A stretch of DNA of 64,000 nt from AP-15 sp963703855 (GTDB taxonomy: Bacteria > Pseudomonadota > Alphaproteobacteria > ATCC43930 > CGMCC-115725): assembly GCA_963703855.1 (NCBI GenBank), contig CAVPFW010000015.1:186001-250000 (forward strand), read 5' to 3'. A model generated the notes under the pieces. That model searched no databases. It saw only the letters and a list, made by a program, of their open reading frames with translations, and had not been told where the DNA came from. Below, piece by piece: positions 55,183-64,000 of the stretch. Both the position numbers and the translations under genes were made by a program. Each line of letters begins with the position of its first letter. Position 1 is the stretch's first letter.

Positions 55183-56308
55183 CGGGCCCGATTTTTGTCA
55201 CCGGCAGGATAGCCGATGACGGTCGCAGCAGGTTCAGCCGTAAAGAACTAAGGTTCGACCCGGCACCCGATGATGCGGCGATCAAGCCGACACGCAGCGT
55301 GCATGCCCGGCCTCGGAGAAAGGCGGAATGCAGCTCCTCCTTTTGTGGAGCGCTTTACTGATCATCTGCGACCAACTGAGCGAGCGGAAGGGGTTAGCGA
55401 GGCGCAATCTCGCCGAGCTTGTCAGGGTCGAAGCGTGTTGTAGCCCCTTGAGGGGAAAGGTGCGAGTGCTGCCATCGTAGGAATGGTCGATTAGCATTAG
55501 GCTGGACCAACTATTTCATACTGGCACGCACGTAAAGGTCTTTAGTATAAATATTCGTTCTTGATGCTGGATCTACCGCGGCCTGGCAAGCGGCCATGGG
55601 AGCGGAAACGGGAAGCGGGTAATGAAGTTCCTGGCAGTCTCCCATGCGCAAGCACAGTCAACTACCACGAGAAAGATTGTTTTCATGGCAAATGTTTGAT
55701 CGCGTTTAATGCTCGACATGGATAGCCGTTGCTGTCAAGCACGAGTGCGATATATTTTGGAGGCCCGTGCTTCATACTGACACCACGGCCTGGTATCAAG
55801 AAATGCGCTGTAATGCGTATTCGACTAGCGAAGTTGCATTCCTGTTGCCAGTCTAGTGCAATCGGACATGGTAGTATTAGCAAGCGGGCTATGGATCTCC
55901 CCGAGTGTAAGCCGCACATCAGCGTCACAAGGAAGAGCATTTTCATGGCCGTACCCGGCATTCCTCGTCTGCGGCCTTGTCAATTGTCGTCGTCGAGCAT
56001 GGCGGGCATCGGCCCCCGCGAGCTCGCCAAGCTGACGACTTCCTGAAACCCTGCTCGGCTCGCCGCTGCGCGTCTTCGAAGTTAAGGCGGCTCACATTGG
56101 CGCGGCGGGGTTTCAAAATGGTTATCGTTTTCGGCGTAGGTAAACCAACAAACCACGCGGTCGAGCAAACGATCCTAGGCACGCTTGAGCTCGACACCGA
56201 CAGGCGCATCTGTGAGCCTCCGGAGAAGCGCGGCGGGAAGGCGTTGCGGTGGGGCGCGGGAAGGCGCACGCTGTAGGCTGGCAGTGGCACGCAGCGGGAG
56301 GAATGGCG
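55183..56308. other. Gene-poor interval upstream of the second CoA-transferase
   Basis: About 1.1 kb. The middle (55480-55960) is lower in GC than the surroundings. A minus-strand frame, 55946-55683, starts MKMLFLVTLMCGLHSGRSIA, which could be a signal peptide, and has four Cys over 87 codons; no family was recognised and no good ribosome binding site is seen. Nothing else could be supported. Confidence 0.45.
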
Positions 56309-57535
56309 ATGAGCGACAACGTCCAGGACTTCAATTTTCTGCAGGGCGTCAAGGTGGTGGATTTCACCCAGTTCGAGGCGGGCACGACCTCAACCGAGGT
56401 GTTGGCCTGGTTCGGGGCCGAGGTGGTCAAGATCGAGAACCCGGGGCGGGGCGATCCCGGCCGCCGGCTGCGCCCCGGCAAGCCCGACGACGACCCGTGG
56501 TATTTCCACCAGTTCAACGTCAACAAGAAGTCCTTGGCGATCAACCTGAAATCGCCGAAGGGGCTCGACCTCGTCAAGGAAATGCTGAAGAAAGCCGACG
56601 TCACGGTCGAAAACATGGCGCCCGGCACGATCGAGCGCCTCGGCCTCGACTACAATTCGGTCAAGAAGATCAACCCACGCATCATCTATTGCCAGATCAA
56701 GGGCTTTGGCTCGGGCAGCCCGCATGAGCAGGGGCTGGCCTTCGACATGATCGCGCAGGCCGCCGGCGGCCCGATCAGCGTCACCGGCGAGCCCGACCGG
56801 CCGCCGGTCAAGCCGGGCTTGAGCTTTGGCGACACCGGCACCGGCATGCTGATGGCGGCGACGATCCTCGGCGCCTTGCACGAGCGCAACCGCACCGGCC
56901 ACGGAAGGCGGCTGCAACTGGCGATGCAGGACGCGATGATCCACTACATGCGCACCTGCTTTTGCACGATGGCGCGCACCGGCAAGCCGGCGCGGCGCAA
57001 CGGCGCCAAATCGGGCGGCGGCAACAATGCGCCGTCGGGGCTCTACCCGGCCAAGGGCGGCGGCCCCAACGACTACGTCTATCTGACCACCAGCCGGGCC
57101 AACCCCGAGCACTGGTCGCGGCTGATGAAGCTGATCGGGCGCGAGGAATTGATCGAGGACCCGCGGTTCGCCACCGGCGACGACCGCGTCAAGCACGAAA
57201 AGGAGCTCGACGCGATCATCGGCGAATGGACCCGCCAGCACGACAAGCGCGAGGCGATGGAGAAGCTGATTGGCGTCGGCGTGCCGTCCGGCGCGGTGTT
57301 CGACACGATGGAGCTGCAGAACGAGCCGACCTTCGAAGAGCGCGGCATCATGCAGGTCGTGCACCACCGCCAGGGCGACTACAAGATGGCGACGTGGCCG
57401 GTGCGGATCGACGGCAAGACGGTGCGGCTGAAGCCGTCGCCGGCGCTGGGCGGCGACAGCGCCGAGGTATTGCACAACTGGCTCGGCATTGATGCCGGCG
57501 CGGTCGAAGGATTGCGCCGCGACGGCGTGTTGTAA
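56309..57535 (+). CDS. CaiB/BaiF family CoA-transferase, formyl-CoA transferase-like
   Basis: 408 residues. FLQGVKVVDFTQFEAGTTST, VLAWFGAEVVKIENPGRGDP, NVNKKSLAINLKSPKGLDLV, VENMAPGTIERLGLDYNSVK, IIYCQIKGFGSGSPHEQG and QLAMQDAMIHYMRTCF with the catalytic Asp208. NAPSGLYPAKGGGPNDYVYL and the overall spacing resemble formyl-CoA:oxalate CoA-transferase, but no oxalyl-CoA decarboxylase gene is adjacent, so oxalate metabolism is only one option. GGGAGG at 56296-56301 supports ATG 56309 over ATG 56303. Followed by a stable hairpin at 57574. Confidence 0.88.
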   Translation: MSDNVQDFNFLQGVKVVDFTQFEAGTTSTEVLAWFGAEVVKIENPGRGDPGRRLRPGKPDDDPWYFHQFNVNKKSLAINLKSPKGLDLVKEMLKKADVTVENMAPGTIERLGLDYNSVKKINPRIIYCQIKGFGSGSPHEQGLAFDMIAQAAGGPISVTGEPDRPPVKPGLSFGDTGTGMLMAATILGALHERNRTGHGRRLQLAMQDAMIHYMRTCFCTMARTGKPARRNGAKSGGGNNAPSGLYPAKGGGPNDYVYLTTSRANPEHWSRLMKLIGREELIEDPRFATGDDRVKHEKELDAIIGEWTRQHDKREAMEKLIGVGVPSGAVFDTMELQNEPTFEERGIMQVVHHRQGDYKMATWPVRIDGKTVRLKPSPALGGDSAEVLHNWLGIDAGAVEGLRRDGVL

Positions 57536-57573
57536 GCTGACCGGGCCACCCTCCCCCGCCCCACTGCGCTCGG

Positions 57574-57602
57574 CACCCTCTCCCGCAATGCGGGAGAGGG
57601 TG
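57574..57602 (+). terminator. 14-bp inverted repeat after the CoA-transferase gene
   Basis: CACCCTCTCCCGCA-A-TGCGGGAGAGGGTG is a perfect hairpin with a one-base loop. It lacks a T run, so it may be a REP-type transcript stabiliser rather than an intrinsic terminator. The sequence type (CCCTCTCCCGC...GCGGGAGAGGG) is a common intergenic repeat in proteobacteria. Confidence 0.5.
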
Positions 57603-57652
57603 GACCGGGCCCGTCAGGGCCTGGTGGGTGAGGGGTAGCCGCTCATGGAAAA

Positions 57653-58561
57653 ATGATGCGTCTGCGGCTCTACGAGAATTACCGGTTCGTGTTGTATGCG
57701 CCGTTTTATGCGGCGCATGCGACGGGTGCCTATGCCGCCGAGGGCCTCGCGGTCGACCTGTCGCCGTCGCCGGGCATGGGGCGCGCCGAGCAGGCGCTGA
57801 TCGAGGGTGCGGTCGATGTGTTGTGGGCCGGGCCGATGCGGGTCATCAAGCACCATGACGACCACCCCGGCTCCCCGCTCGCGTGCTTTGCCGAGATCGT
57901 CTGCCGCGATCCGTTCTCGATCGTCGGCCGCGAGCCGCGCCCCGGCTTTCGCCTCGCCGATCTCGCCGCAATGCGGCTGGCGACGGTCAGCGAGGTGCCG
58001 ACCCCGTGGCTGTGCCTGCAGCAGGATCTGCGAGAGGCCGGGCTCGACCCGCAGCGCCTCGACCGCATCGGCGACCGCAGCATGGCCGAGAGCCTCGCGG
58101 CATTGCGCGCCGGCCATATCGACGCGGCGCAGTTGTTCGAGCCCGTCGTCGAGCAGGCATTGGCGACCGGTGAGGTTCATTTGTGGCATGCCGCCAGCAG
58201 CCGCGGCCGCACCACCTACACCGCCTTTGTGACGACCCGGCAGCGTCTGCAGCACGATCCCGAGCCGCTGTTGCGCATGGTCCGCGCGATCTACCGTACC
58301 TTGCAATGGATCGAGGCGAATCCCGCAGCCGAAATCGCCGCCGCGATCGCGTCGTTTTTTCCGGCGCTCGACCGAGGCGTGCTGACGAACGCCCTCGCCC
58401 GCTACCGGACCCAACAGGTGTGGGGGCGCGACCCGGTATTGCCCGAGGATGGTTTCGACCGGCTGCGCCGCGGCCTCGTCTCGGGCGGCTTTATCCGATG
58501 GCCGATCGCCTACGAGGCCTGCATCGACAATCGTCTGGCACTGCAAGTCGTGGCGGAGTGA
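57653..58561 (+). CDS. NMT1/THI5-like (SsuA-type) substrate-binding protein without signal peptide
   Basis: 302 residues of the periplasmic binding protein-like fold used by nitrate/sulfonate/taurine and thiamine-precursor systems. YAPFYAAHATGAYAAEGLAV is the family opening; GAVDVLWAGPMRVIKHHD, GHIDAAQLFEPVVEQAL and ATVSEVPTPWLCLQQDL are also typical. There is no signal peptide, so it is probably cytoplasmic; such forms are known as binding domains or THI5-type enzymes. Two ATGs (57653 and 57656) are possible starts. No transporter genes adjoin it. It follows the CoA-transferase after a hairpin. Confidence 0.75.
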   Translation: MMRLRLYENYRFVLYAPFYAAHATGAYAAEGLAVDLSPSPGMGRAEQALIEGAVDVLWAGPMRVIKHHDDHPGSPLACFAEIVCRDPFSIVGREPRPGFRLADLAAMRLATVSEVPTPWLCLQQDLREAGLDPQRLDRIGDRSMAESLAALRAGHIDAAQLFEPVVEQALATGEVHLWHAASSRGRTTYTAFVTTRQRLQHDPEPLLRMVRAIYRTLQWIEANPAAEIAAAIASFFPALDRGVLTNALARYRTQQVWGRDPVLPEDGFDRLRRGLVSGGFIRWPIAYEACIDNRLALQVVAE

Positions 58562-58832
58562 AACGGTCGCTGGGCTCTCGTCGGCCGAACTCTGCGCCCA
58601 TTACCCCGAGATTCATTGATGTCGCCGGCTGGAGCGCGGGCGTCCCGCCGGCAGGCGGGTTTAGAGGCCGCGGCCCATTATGCCGAGCGGCCGCCATTGC
58701 CTTGTCGATCCGTGGCATAATGAAATTGCAATAATTTGGCAAATCGGCCTTTTTTCTGTACCGGGCGTTTTCCATTTATTCGAGAACGCTGGCGCAGTGC
58801 GGCGCGGGGGAACCGGGAGGGAGATCGAGGAG

Positions 58833-59309
58833 ATGGCGGCGGTGGAAGAGATTGGACAGGAGAAGCAGCGGATTGCCGAGCGGCTCGCGCGGCTCGACAT
58901 GGAGCGGGCAAAGCTCGCCGATCAGTTGAATGAGCTGGAGATTGCTGAACGCGTGCTGTCCCGATTCGGCACAGGCGGCGCCCCGCTAGAACGCCGCCGA
59001 CGGGGGCGCCCGGCGAGAACCACCCCTTCCGCCGCCGGCGAGCGCCGGACCCGCTCCGCCAAGGAGGCGCCCGGGCTGTCGTTGAGCGATGCGGCGTTGA
59101 AGGCGATCGAGGCCAATCGCGAAGGCGCCACGGCGGCCGAGATTCTGGGCTACTTGGCGAGCGAGTTCGGGATGACGGTCAGGCCGAACCATCTCGGCAT
59201 CGCCCTGCAGCGCCATCGCCGCGCGGGTCGTCTCGAAACCCGCGATTCGCGCTGGTACCTGCCGCAGCCCGCGCACGGCGAGCTGCCCCGGCCGGCGATG
59301 ACCGGGTGA
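58833..59309 (+). CDS. Coiled-coil protein with C-terminal winged-helix-like domain, function unknown
   Basis: 158 residues. The first 45 (EIGQEKQRIAERLARLDMER, KLADQLNELEIAERVLSRFG) form a clear coiled coil. Residues 50-80 are basic and Ala/Pro-rich (ERRRRGRPARTTPSAAGERR), suggesting nucleic-acid contact. The C-terminal part (LSLSDAALKAIEANREGATA, AEILGYLASEFGMTVRPNHL, LQRHRRAGRLETRDSRWYLP) has the pattern of a winged helix as in small regulators. ATG 58833 follows GAGGAG. Not recognised as a named family. It is flanked by repeat-rich DNA. Confidence 0.65.
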   Translation: MAAVEEIGQEKQRIAERLARLDMERAKLADQLNELEIAERVLSRFGTGGAPLERRRRGRPARTTPSAAGERRTRSAKEAPGLSLSDAALKAIEANREGATAAEILGYLASEFGMTVRPNHLGIALQRHRRAGRLETRDSRWYLPQPAHGELPRPAMTG

Positions 59310-59913
59310 TCTGCCGGCCGGGGGGGCCGGCCGGATCGCGCCGGCTGTCGACGGGGAGGCCGCAGAATTCAGCATCGGCGCGTTGACGGGCTCGGCGGCC
59401 TGCGACGACGGCCCGCCGCGTTGATCTGTCATTCCCGCAAATGCGCCAGGCTGTCCGGGGAAACGTCGGCTTCAAGGCGGGCGTGTCTATAACTCTGGCA
59501 GTGCAATTTAACGTCGCCTTGCGCCGACTTGATCTGCGCATCCACGTCTTCATTTCAGGAGCCCGAAGGCGTGGATGCCCGGAACAAGTCACACTGCTGT
59601 CCGGTTGAGGCAAATGAGCTGCATGCAATGAGCTCGAAGCAACCTTAGATCTCGTGGTCGGGCTTGACCCGTGGGCCTTTAGCCCACGGACTTGATCCGT
59701 GGGCATCCACGCCTTTCTTCCCCGGGACCGTGCCGGGTTTTCAAGTCGTGATGCCCGGAGCAAGTCCGGGCAAGGGATACTTGAGATTGCGTGGCATTCC
59801 AAATACCCGCTCTAACGTTGCGGCGAATTCTGAACCGGACAGCCGTGGAACAAGTCCGGGCAAGGGGTGCTTGGGGTTGCGCCGAAATTCACGATCATTG
59901 AAAGGTCAGGGAC
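59310..59913. repeat. Repeat-rich intergenic interval
   Basis: 604 bp without a gene. 59428-59590 shares modules with 38444-38606 (TGTCATTCC, CTGTCCGGGGAA, CAATT, GCATCCACGTCTT). 59664-59712 holds a hairpin (CCGTGGGCC-TTTAGCCCACGG, then CTTGATCCGTGGGCATCCACG), related to 38596-38632. 59747-59785 and 59845-59875 hold CAAGTCCGGGCAAGGG motifs also present at 29388-29410. These are palindromic repeats of the same pool as elsewhere in the window. Confidence 0.6.
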
Positions 59914-60873
59914 TCATATCTTCAACAGCCGCTTGGCGTTGCCGTTCAGCAGCTTTTCCTTGTCTTCGGCGCAGAGCGGCAGGGTTTCAGTCCATTTCGT
60001 ACCGGGCGGATTGTCGACGAACGGGTAATCGACCGAGAACATGATGCGGTCGATCCCCATCTCCATGACGCAGCACAACAAGGCCGGGTCGGAAAAGAAG
60101 CCGCTGGTGGTGATGTAAAAGTGCTCGCAGAAATGGTCGCGGAAGCTCTTGCCGCCGCGGCCGTCGCGGGCCAGCCCCATACTGATCCGCCATAAATAAA
60201 ACGGCAGGCCTTCGCCCAAATGACCGATGATGATCTTCAGATTGGGATAGGCGTCGAACACGCCGCTCAGCACCAGGCGAACGCCCTGGGTCGCGGTCTC
60301 GACGGTAAAACCCCAGGCGGCGCGCAGCAGGGACGGATATTGCGCCACATAATCCTGGTAATAGGCCTCGACCACCGCCGGATGCGGGATCGAGGGGTGC
60401 ATGTACAGCGGCACGTCGAGCGCGGCCGCTCGCTCGAAGATCGGCCAGAAGCGCTTGTCGTCGAGAAACAGCCCATTGGTCAGCCCATTGACCAACGCGC
60501 CCTTGAACCCGAACCGGGTGACGGTGCGTTCGAGCTCGTCGGCCGCCGCCTTCGGGTCGGGCGTCGGAATCGCGGCAAACGCGGCGAAGCGGTCGGGATG
60601 GGCGCGGACGGTTTCATGGAGCCGGTCGTTGGCGCCGCGCGCCAGCCGCACCGCGGTCTCGGCATCGAGCTTCTGCAGGCCGGGGTTGGCGTGCGACAGC
60701 ACCTGCAGATCGATGCCGGCCTCGTCCATCTCCTTCAGCCGCAGGGCGCCGACATCGTCGAGCCGCTCGACCAGCCGCGGCGCCGATTGCGCGTCGATCC
60801 CGGTGAAGTGCTTTTTGACCTCGGGGTCGAAGTAATGCTCCTCGAGCGCGATGATGTACGGTTTCGTCGCCAT
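59914..60873 (-). CDS. Amidohydrolase family 2 protein (ACMSD/resorcylate decarboxylase-like)
   Basis: 319-residue metal-dependent TIM-barrel enzyme. IIALEEHYFDPEVKKHF (metal-binding region EEHY in place of DxHxH), EAGIDLQVLSHANPG, RFAAFAAIPTPDPKAAADEL, DVPLYMHPSIPHPAVVEAYY, LKIIIGHLGEGLPFYLWRIS and RIMFSVDYPFVDN are typical of the decarboxylating subgroup (gamma-resorcylate, 2,3-dihydroxybenzoate and 5-carboxyvanillate decarboxylases). It may remove CO2 from an aromatic acid. ATG 60873 sits 13 bases after GGAGG-like GTGGAGGC. It stands alone. Confidence 0.85.
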   Translation of the reverse strand: MATKPYIIALEEHYFDPEVKKHFTGIDAQSAPRLVERLDDVGALRLKEMDEAGIDLQVLSHANPGLQKLDAETAVRLARGANDRLHETVRAHPDRFAAFAAIPTPDPKAAADELERTVTRFGFKGALVNGLTNGLFLDDKRFWPIFERAAALDVPLYMHPSIPHPAVVEAYYQDYVAQYPSLLRAAWGFTVETATQGVRLVLSGVFDAYPNLKIIIGHLGEGLPFYLWRISMGLARDGRGGKSFRDHFCEHFYITTSGFFSDPALLCCVMEMGIDRIMFSVDYPFVDNPPGTKWTETLPLCAEDKEKLLNGNAKRLLKI

Positions 60874-60990
60874 CGTTTGCCTCCACGGGATGCGAGACCG
60901 GAACCCCGGATCTCTATCAGGCAGACGCCCGGCTGTCATCCCGCGGCGGCCTCCGCGGCATCGCCGTCACCGCCGGTGCCATGCCGACGA

Positions 60991-61860
60991 TCAACCGAAT
61001 TTGAGGTAGATCAGCGCCAGACCGCCCGCCAGCCAGCAGTAATAGGCGAACGGGTCGAGGGCCGGGCTTTCCTCACGACGGCGGAAATAGCGCATCAGAA
61101 AGGCGGTGCTGGCATAGGCGGTGACCCCGGCCACGACACCAGCGACCCACAGCGCGCCGCCGCTCATCGCCGCTCCGCCGGCTTCGGCCGGGGCGTGGAG
61201 CAATTTCGGTATCTCCAGGACCGCTGCGCCGAGGATGATCGGGGTCGCGAGCAGAAACGAGAACCGCGCCGCATCCTCGTGCCGCAACCCGACCAGCAGG
61301 CCGCCGACGATCGTCGCCCCCGACCGCGATATGCCGGGGAAGAACGCCGTCGCCTGAGCGAGCCCGATGATGATCGCGTCGCCCCAGCCCGCCTGCGCCA
61401 GCCGTCGCCGGTCGTGCATGGCATCGGCGCGGCGGCGCAAGCGCTCGCCGGCGAACAGCACGACGCCGTTGACGACCAGAAAACACGCGGCGGCGACCGG
61501 CGACCCGAACAGATGGCGCAGCCATTTTTCAAAGACGAAACCCAGGACGACCGCCGGCAAGGTGCCGAGCACCAATAGCGCGATCAGGCGGCGGTGCTCG
61601 CCGATGGTCCCGCTCGCGGCGCCGCCGCGTCCCAATGCCGCCATCAGCAGGCTCAGCCACTCGCGCCAGAAATAGACGAGCAGCGCCGTCGCCGTGCCGA
61701 CGTGCAGCACGACCAGGAACGGCAGAAACCGCGGCGAATCCTGGTCGACGTGCCAGCCCAGCACCGCCGGCAACACGACCGCATGGCCGAGGCTGCTGAC
61801 CGGAAACAGCTCGGTCACGCCTTGGACGATCGCAAAAATAATGGCTTGGAGAAACGTCAT
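60991..61860 (-). CDS. uppP: Undecaprenyl-diphosphatase UppP (BacA)
   Basis: 289 residues, eight or so membrane helices. The enzyme dephosphorylates undecaprenyl diphosphate to recycle the lipid carrier for cell-wall synthesis. Active-site blocks: IVQGVTELFPVSSLGHAVVL (usual EFLPISSSGH) and FFPGISRSGATIVGGLLVGL; LPAVVLGFVFEKWLRHLFGS and EDAARFSFLLATPIILGAA are also typical. It stands alone between the amidohydrolase and the molybdenum hydroxylase on the same strand. Confidence 0.93.
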   Translation of the reverse strand: MTFLQAIIFAIVQGVTELFPVSSLGHAVVLPAVLGWHVDQDSPRFLPFLVVLHVGTATALLVYFWREWLSLLMAALGRGGAASGTIGEHRRLIALLVLGTLPAVVLGFVFEKWLRHLFGSPVAAACFLVVNGVVLFAGERLRRRADAMHDRRRLAQAGWGDAIIIGLAQATAFFPGISRSGATIVGGLLVGLRHEDAARFSFLLATPIILGAAVLEIPKLLHAPAEAGGAAMSGGALWVAGVVAGVTAYASTAFLMRYFRRREESPALDPFAYYCWLAGGLALIYLKFG

Positions 61861-61960
61861 GTCTCACCGGACGCTGTGGTCGTACGAGCTCCGCAATATA
61901 GCTTCAGCGGTTGCACGAAAGGGCTTCGCGCATTGGCGCGCCGCCTGCCGAGCCGGCGCT

Positions 61961-64000
61961 TCAGCCCTTGTCGGCGCGCGCCAGGCGGATCGCCCGCCAC
62001 AATTTCTCGGAGGTTGCCGGCGGCTCGACCAAGGGCGCGCCGATATGCGCCAGCGCATCGTTGACCGCGTTGATCGCCGCGGGGATCGCGCCCAGGGTGC
62101 CGGCCTCGCCGACCCCCTTGACGCCGAGCGGGTTACGCCCGGTCAGGGTCGGGTTGTTGGCGAGTTGGAAATCGCAGAAATCACCGGCGCGCGGCATGCA
62201 GTAATCCTGGAACGAGCCGGTCAGCAATTGCCCGCTCGCCGGGTCGTAGACCAGGTTTTCCATCAAGGCCTGGCCGAGGCCCTGGACGACGCCGCCATGG
62301 ATCTGCCCCTCGCACAACAGCGGGTTCAGCACGCGCCCGACATCGTCGACCGCGGCATAGCGGGTCAGCTCGACCGCACCCGTCTGCGCGTCGATCTCGA
62401 CCTCGCACAGATGCGCGCCGCTGGGAAAGGTCGCCGAGCCGGCCGGGCCGAAATTGGCCCGCTCCGAAAAGCCCGTCTCGATGTCGTTCGGCAGATAGCT
62501 CGAGTTCGAACGACTGCCGCGCGACCTCGGCGAGGCCGACCGACCGGTCGGTGCCGGCGATCGCGAAGCGGCCATTGTCGAAGACAACGTCGCCCGTTGC
62601 CGCTTCCATCATGTGCCCGGCGATTTGGCGGCCCTTGTCGATCAGCCGGTCGGCGGCGACGACGATCGCCGAGCCGGCGAGCTGGGCCGAGCGCGACCCG
62701 AACGTGCCGATCCCCATCGTCACCAGATCGCTGTCGCCATAACGGTAGCGAATGAGGTCGGCGTCGATCCCGAGCTTTTCCGACAGGATCTGCTTGAACG
62801 TCGTGCCGTGGCCCTGGCCGTGATCCATGCTGCCGGTCATCAGCACCACCCCGCCCGCTGGGTCGAAGCGGATTTCGGCATGCTCGTAATCGCGCCCGCC
62901 GGTGGCGGCGACCGCGGTGGCGACGCCGATCCCGAGCAGCTTGCCGCGCTTGCTCGCCGCCTCGCGCCGTTCGGCAGCGCGATCGTATCCGGCAAGCGCG
63001 AGGCAATCCTCGAGGTTCTTGACGAAGTCGCCCGAATCATAGGTCTGCTGCAATGCCGTCGTAAACGGCATGGCACTCGCCGGGATCGTGTTGCGCCGGC
63101 GCAGTTCGGCGGGCTCGATCCCCAATTCGCGCGCCGCCTGGTCGATGATGGTTTCGGTGACGTAGATCGGCTCGGGCCGGCTGCCGCCGCGATAGGGTGC
63201 GGTCGTCATGGTATTGGTCAGCACCGCGACGACCCGCGCGTGGATCGCCGGGATGCCGTAGGTATTGACCAGGCAGCCGAGCCCGATGGTCAGCGGGATG
63301 GTCGGGCGGTCGGTCGAATAATAGGCGCCGATCGCCGACTGCCACTGCGCCCGCAACCCCAGAAACCGGCCGTCCCGGTCGAGCGCCAATTCGCTCTCGA
63401 CGGCGCTGCCGCGGCCCTGCTCGTCGGTCGCGAGCCCCTCGCTGCGCTCGGCGATCCAGCGCACCCGATGCCCGGTCGCCTCGGCGGCCCACAGGGACAG
63501 CGCGTATTCCGGATAGCAGCCGCCTTTCATGCCGAACCCGCCGCCCATCGTGTCGCACACCACCCGAAACTGGTGCTGCGGCAATTTGAAGATGCGGTCG
63601 GCGAGTGCCGCGCGGGTCGCGTGCACCGACTGGATCGTGCAGCGGATCGTATAGCGCTCCTGGCCGCGGTCGTATTCGGCGATGCAGCCGCGCGGCTCCA
63701 TCGGGTTCGCCGTGACCCGGTTCATCTGGATCTCGTGGCGGACGATATGGTCGGCTCGGGCAAAGGCGGCCTCGACCGCGTCGCTGTTGCCGATCTCGTG
63801 AAAGAAAGCCTCGTTGCCCGGGTTCTCGTCCCATAGCGCGGGCGCGCCGGGGGCGAGCGCCGCCGCGGCGGTGACGACGGCCGGCAAGGGCTCGTAATCG
63901 ACCTCGATCAGCTCGGCCGCATCCTTGGCCTGGTTCAGGGTCTCGGCGACGATGAACGCGACCGGGTCGCCGACATAGCGCACGCGTCCCTGCGCGAGCA
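61961..64000 (-). CDS. Xanthine dehydrogenase family molybdopterin-binding subunit, 5' end outside the window, one-base frameshift
   Basis: Large subunit of a molybdenum hydroxylase (CoxL/xanthine or aldehyde oxidase family); about 680 residues visible. RYVGDPVAFIVAETLNQAKD, ANPMEPRGCIAEYDRGQERY, FRVVCDTMGGGFGMKGGCYP (cofactor site), TTAPYRGGSRPEPIYVTETI, MTGSMDHGQGHGTTFKQILS and, at the end, NPLGVKGVGEAGTLGAIPAA with the catalytic Glu. PYRGGSR lacks the Cys of true CO dehydrogenase, so another hydroxylase is likely. One extra base near 62500 breaks the frame: removing it gives QSFEL then SYLPNDIETGF. Stop TGA at 61963-61961. The small and medium subunit genes would lie beyond 64000 if clustered. 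Confidence 0.88.

Noticed and set aside
57574..57602. Strong intrinsic terminator
   Set aside because: Perfect stem but no T run. Kept as a hairpin with moderate confidence rather than as a certain terminator.
61961..64000. Carbon monoxide dehydrogenase large subunit (coxL)
   Set aside because: The active-site loop reads PYRGGSR rather than the Cys-containing AYRCSFR of true form I CoxL, so only the general family is called.

Overview
The window is chromosomal DNA from a GC-rich, probably soil- or plant-associated alphaproteobacterium. The order phoR-pstSCAB-phoU-phoB, the two-domain MaeB malic enzyme, the many scattered catabolic genes (enolase superfamily, CaiB/BaiF CoA-transferases, luciferase-like flavin oxidoreductases, a molybdenum hydroxylase) and the many palindromic intergenic repeats all fit that group. 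Genus cannot be told from the sequence alone. No rRNA, tRNA, CRISPR array, phage or complete insertion sequence was seen.

Layout. 1-3770: end of an enolase-superfamily gene, a peptide-type ABC binding protein and an M81/MlrC metallopeptidase. 3887-8209: YihY membrane protein, nadC and nadA (no nadB between them) and a methyltransferase. 8722-16392: CoA-transferase, secreted phosphoesterase, RidA, luciferase-like oxidoreductase and a secreted beta-helix protein. 16495-22406: CobW-type GTPase, RNase Z, an amidase, then a low-GC island with one gene fusing an HNH nuclease domain to a DGQHR (DndB-like) domain, followed by the decayed tail of a second amidase. 22587-30487: a large secreted protein with two haem c motifs, a Tat-exported carbonic anhydrase-like protein, peptidyl-dipeptidase Dcp, a repeat-filled gap and a spermidine synthase-like protein. 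30798-40248: maeB and the complete phosphate regulon cluster, with tandem Pho boxes before pstS. 40245-48696: transporters, two decayed genes, a lipid-A-type phosphoesterase coupled to a glycosyltransferase, two copies of an undescribed small membrane protein, a TDT-family transporter beside a Crp/Fnr regulator, and a methyltransferase. 48934-57535: ion channel, flavin oxidoreductase, two exported proteins (one PEP-CTERM), a second enolase-superfamily enzyme, a MITE-like repeat and a second CoA-transferase. 57653-64000: cytosolic NMT1-like binding protein, a coiled-coil protein, amidohydrolase, uppP and a partial molybdenum hydroxylase large subunit.

Two general properties stand out. First, about ten genes, including pstB and pstC, are intact apart from one-base insertions or deletions whose positions can be deduced; this pattern suggests residual assembly error rather than mass pseudogenisation. 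Two other loci (an MFS transporter and a PmtA-like methyltransferase) carry larger lesions and look truly decayed. Second, intergenic DNA holds several families of palindromic repeats. Some overlap stop codons and supply the last residues of neighbouring proteins.

The most unusual locus is the HNH-DGQHR island at 20386-22301. Next are the two INPFLM small membrane proteins, the repeats that extend coding sequences, and the nadA/nadC leader features.
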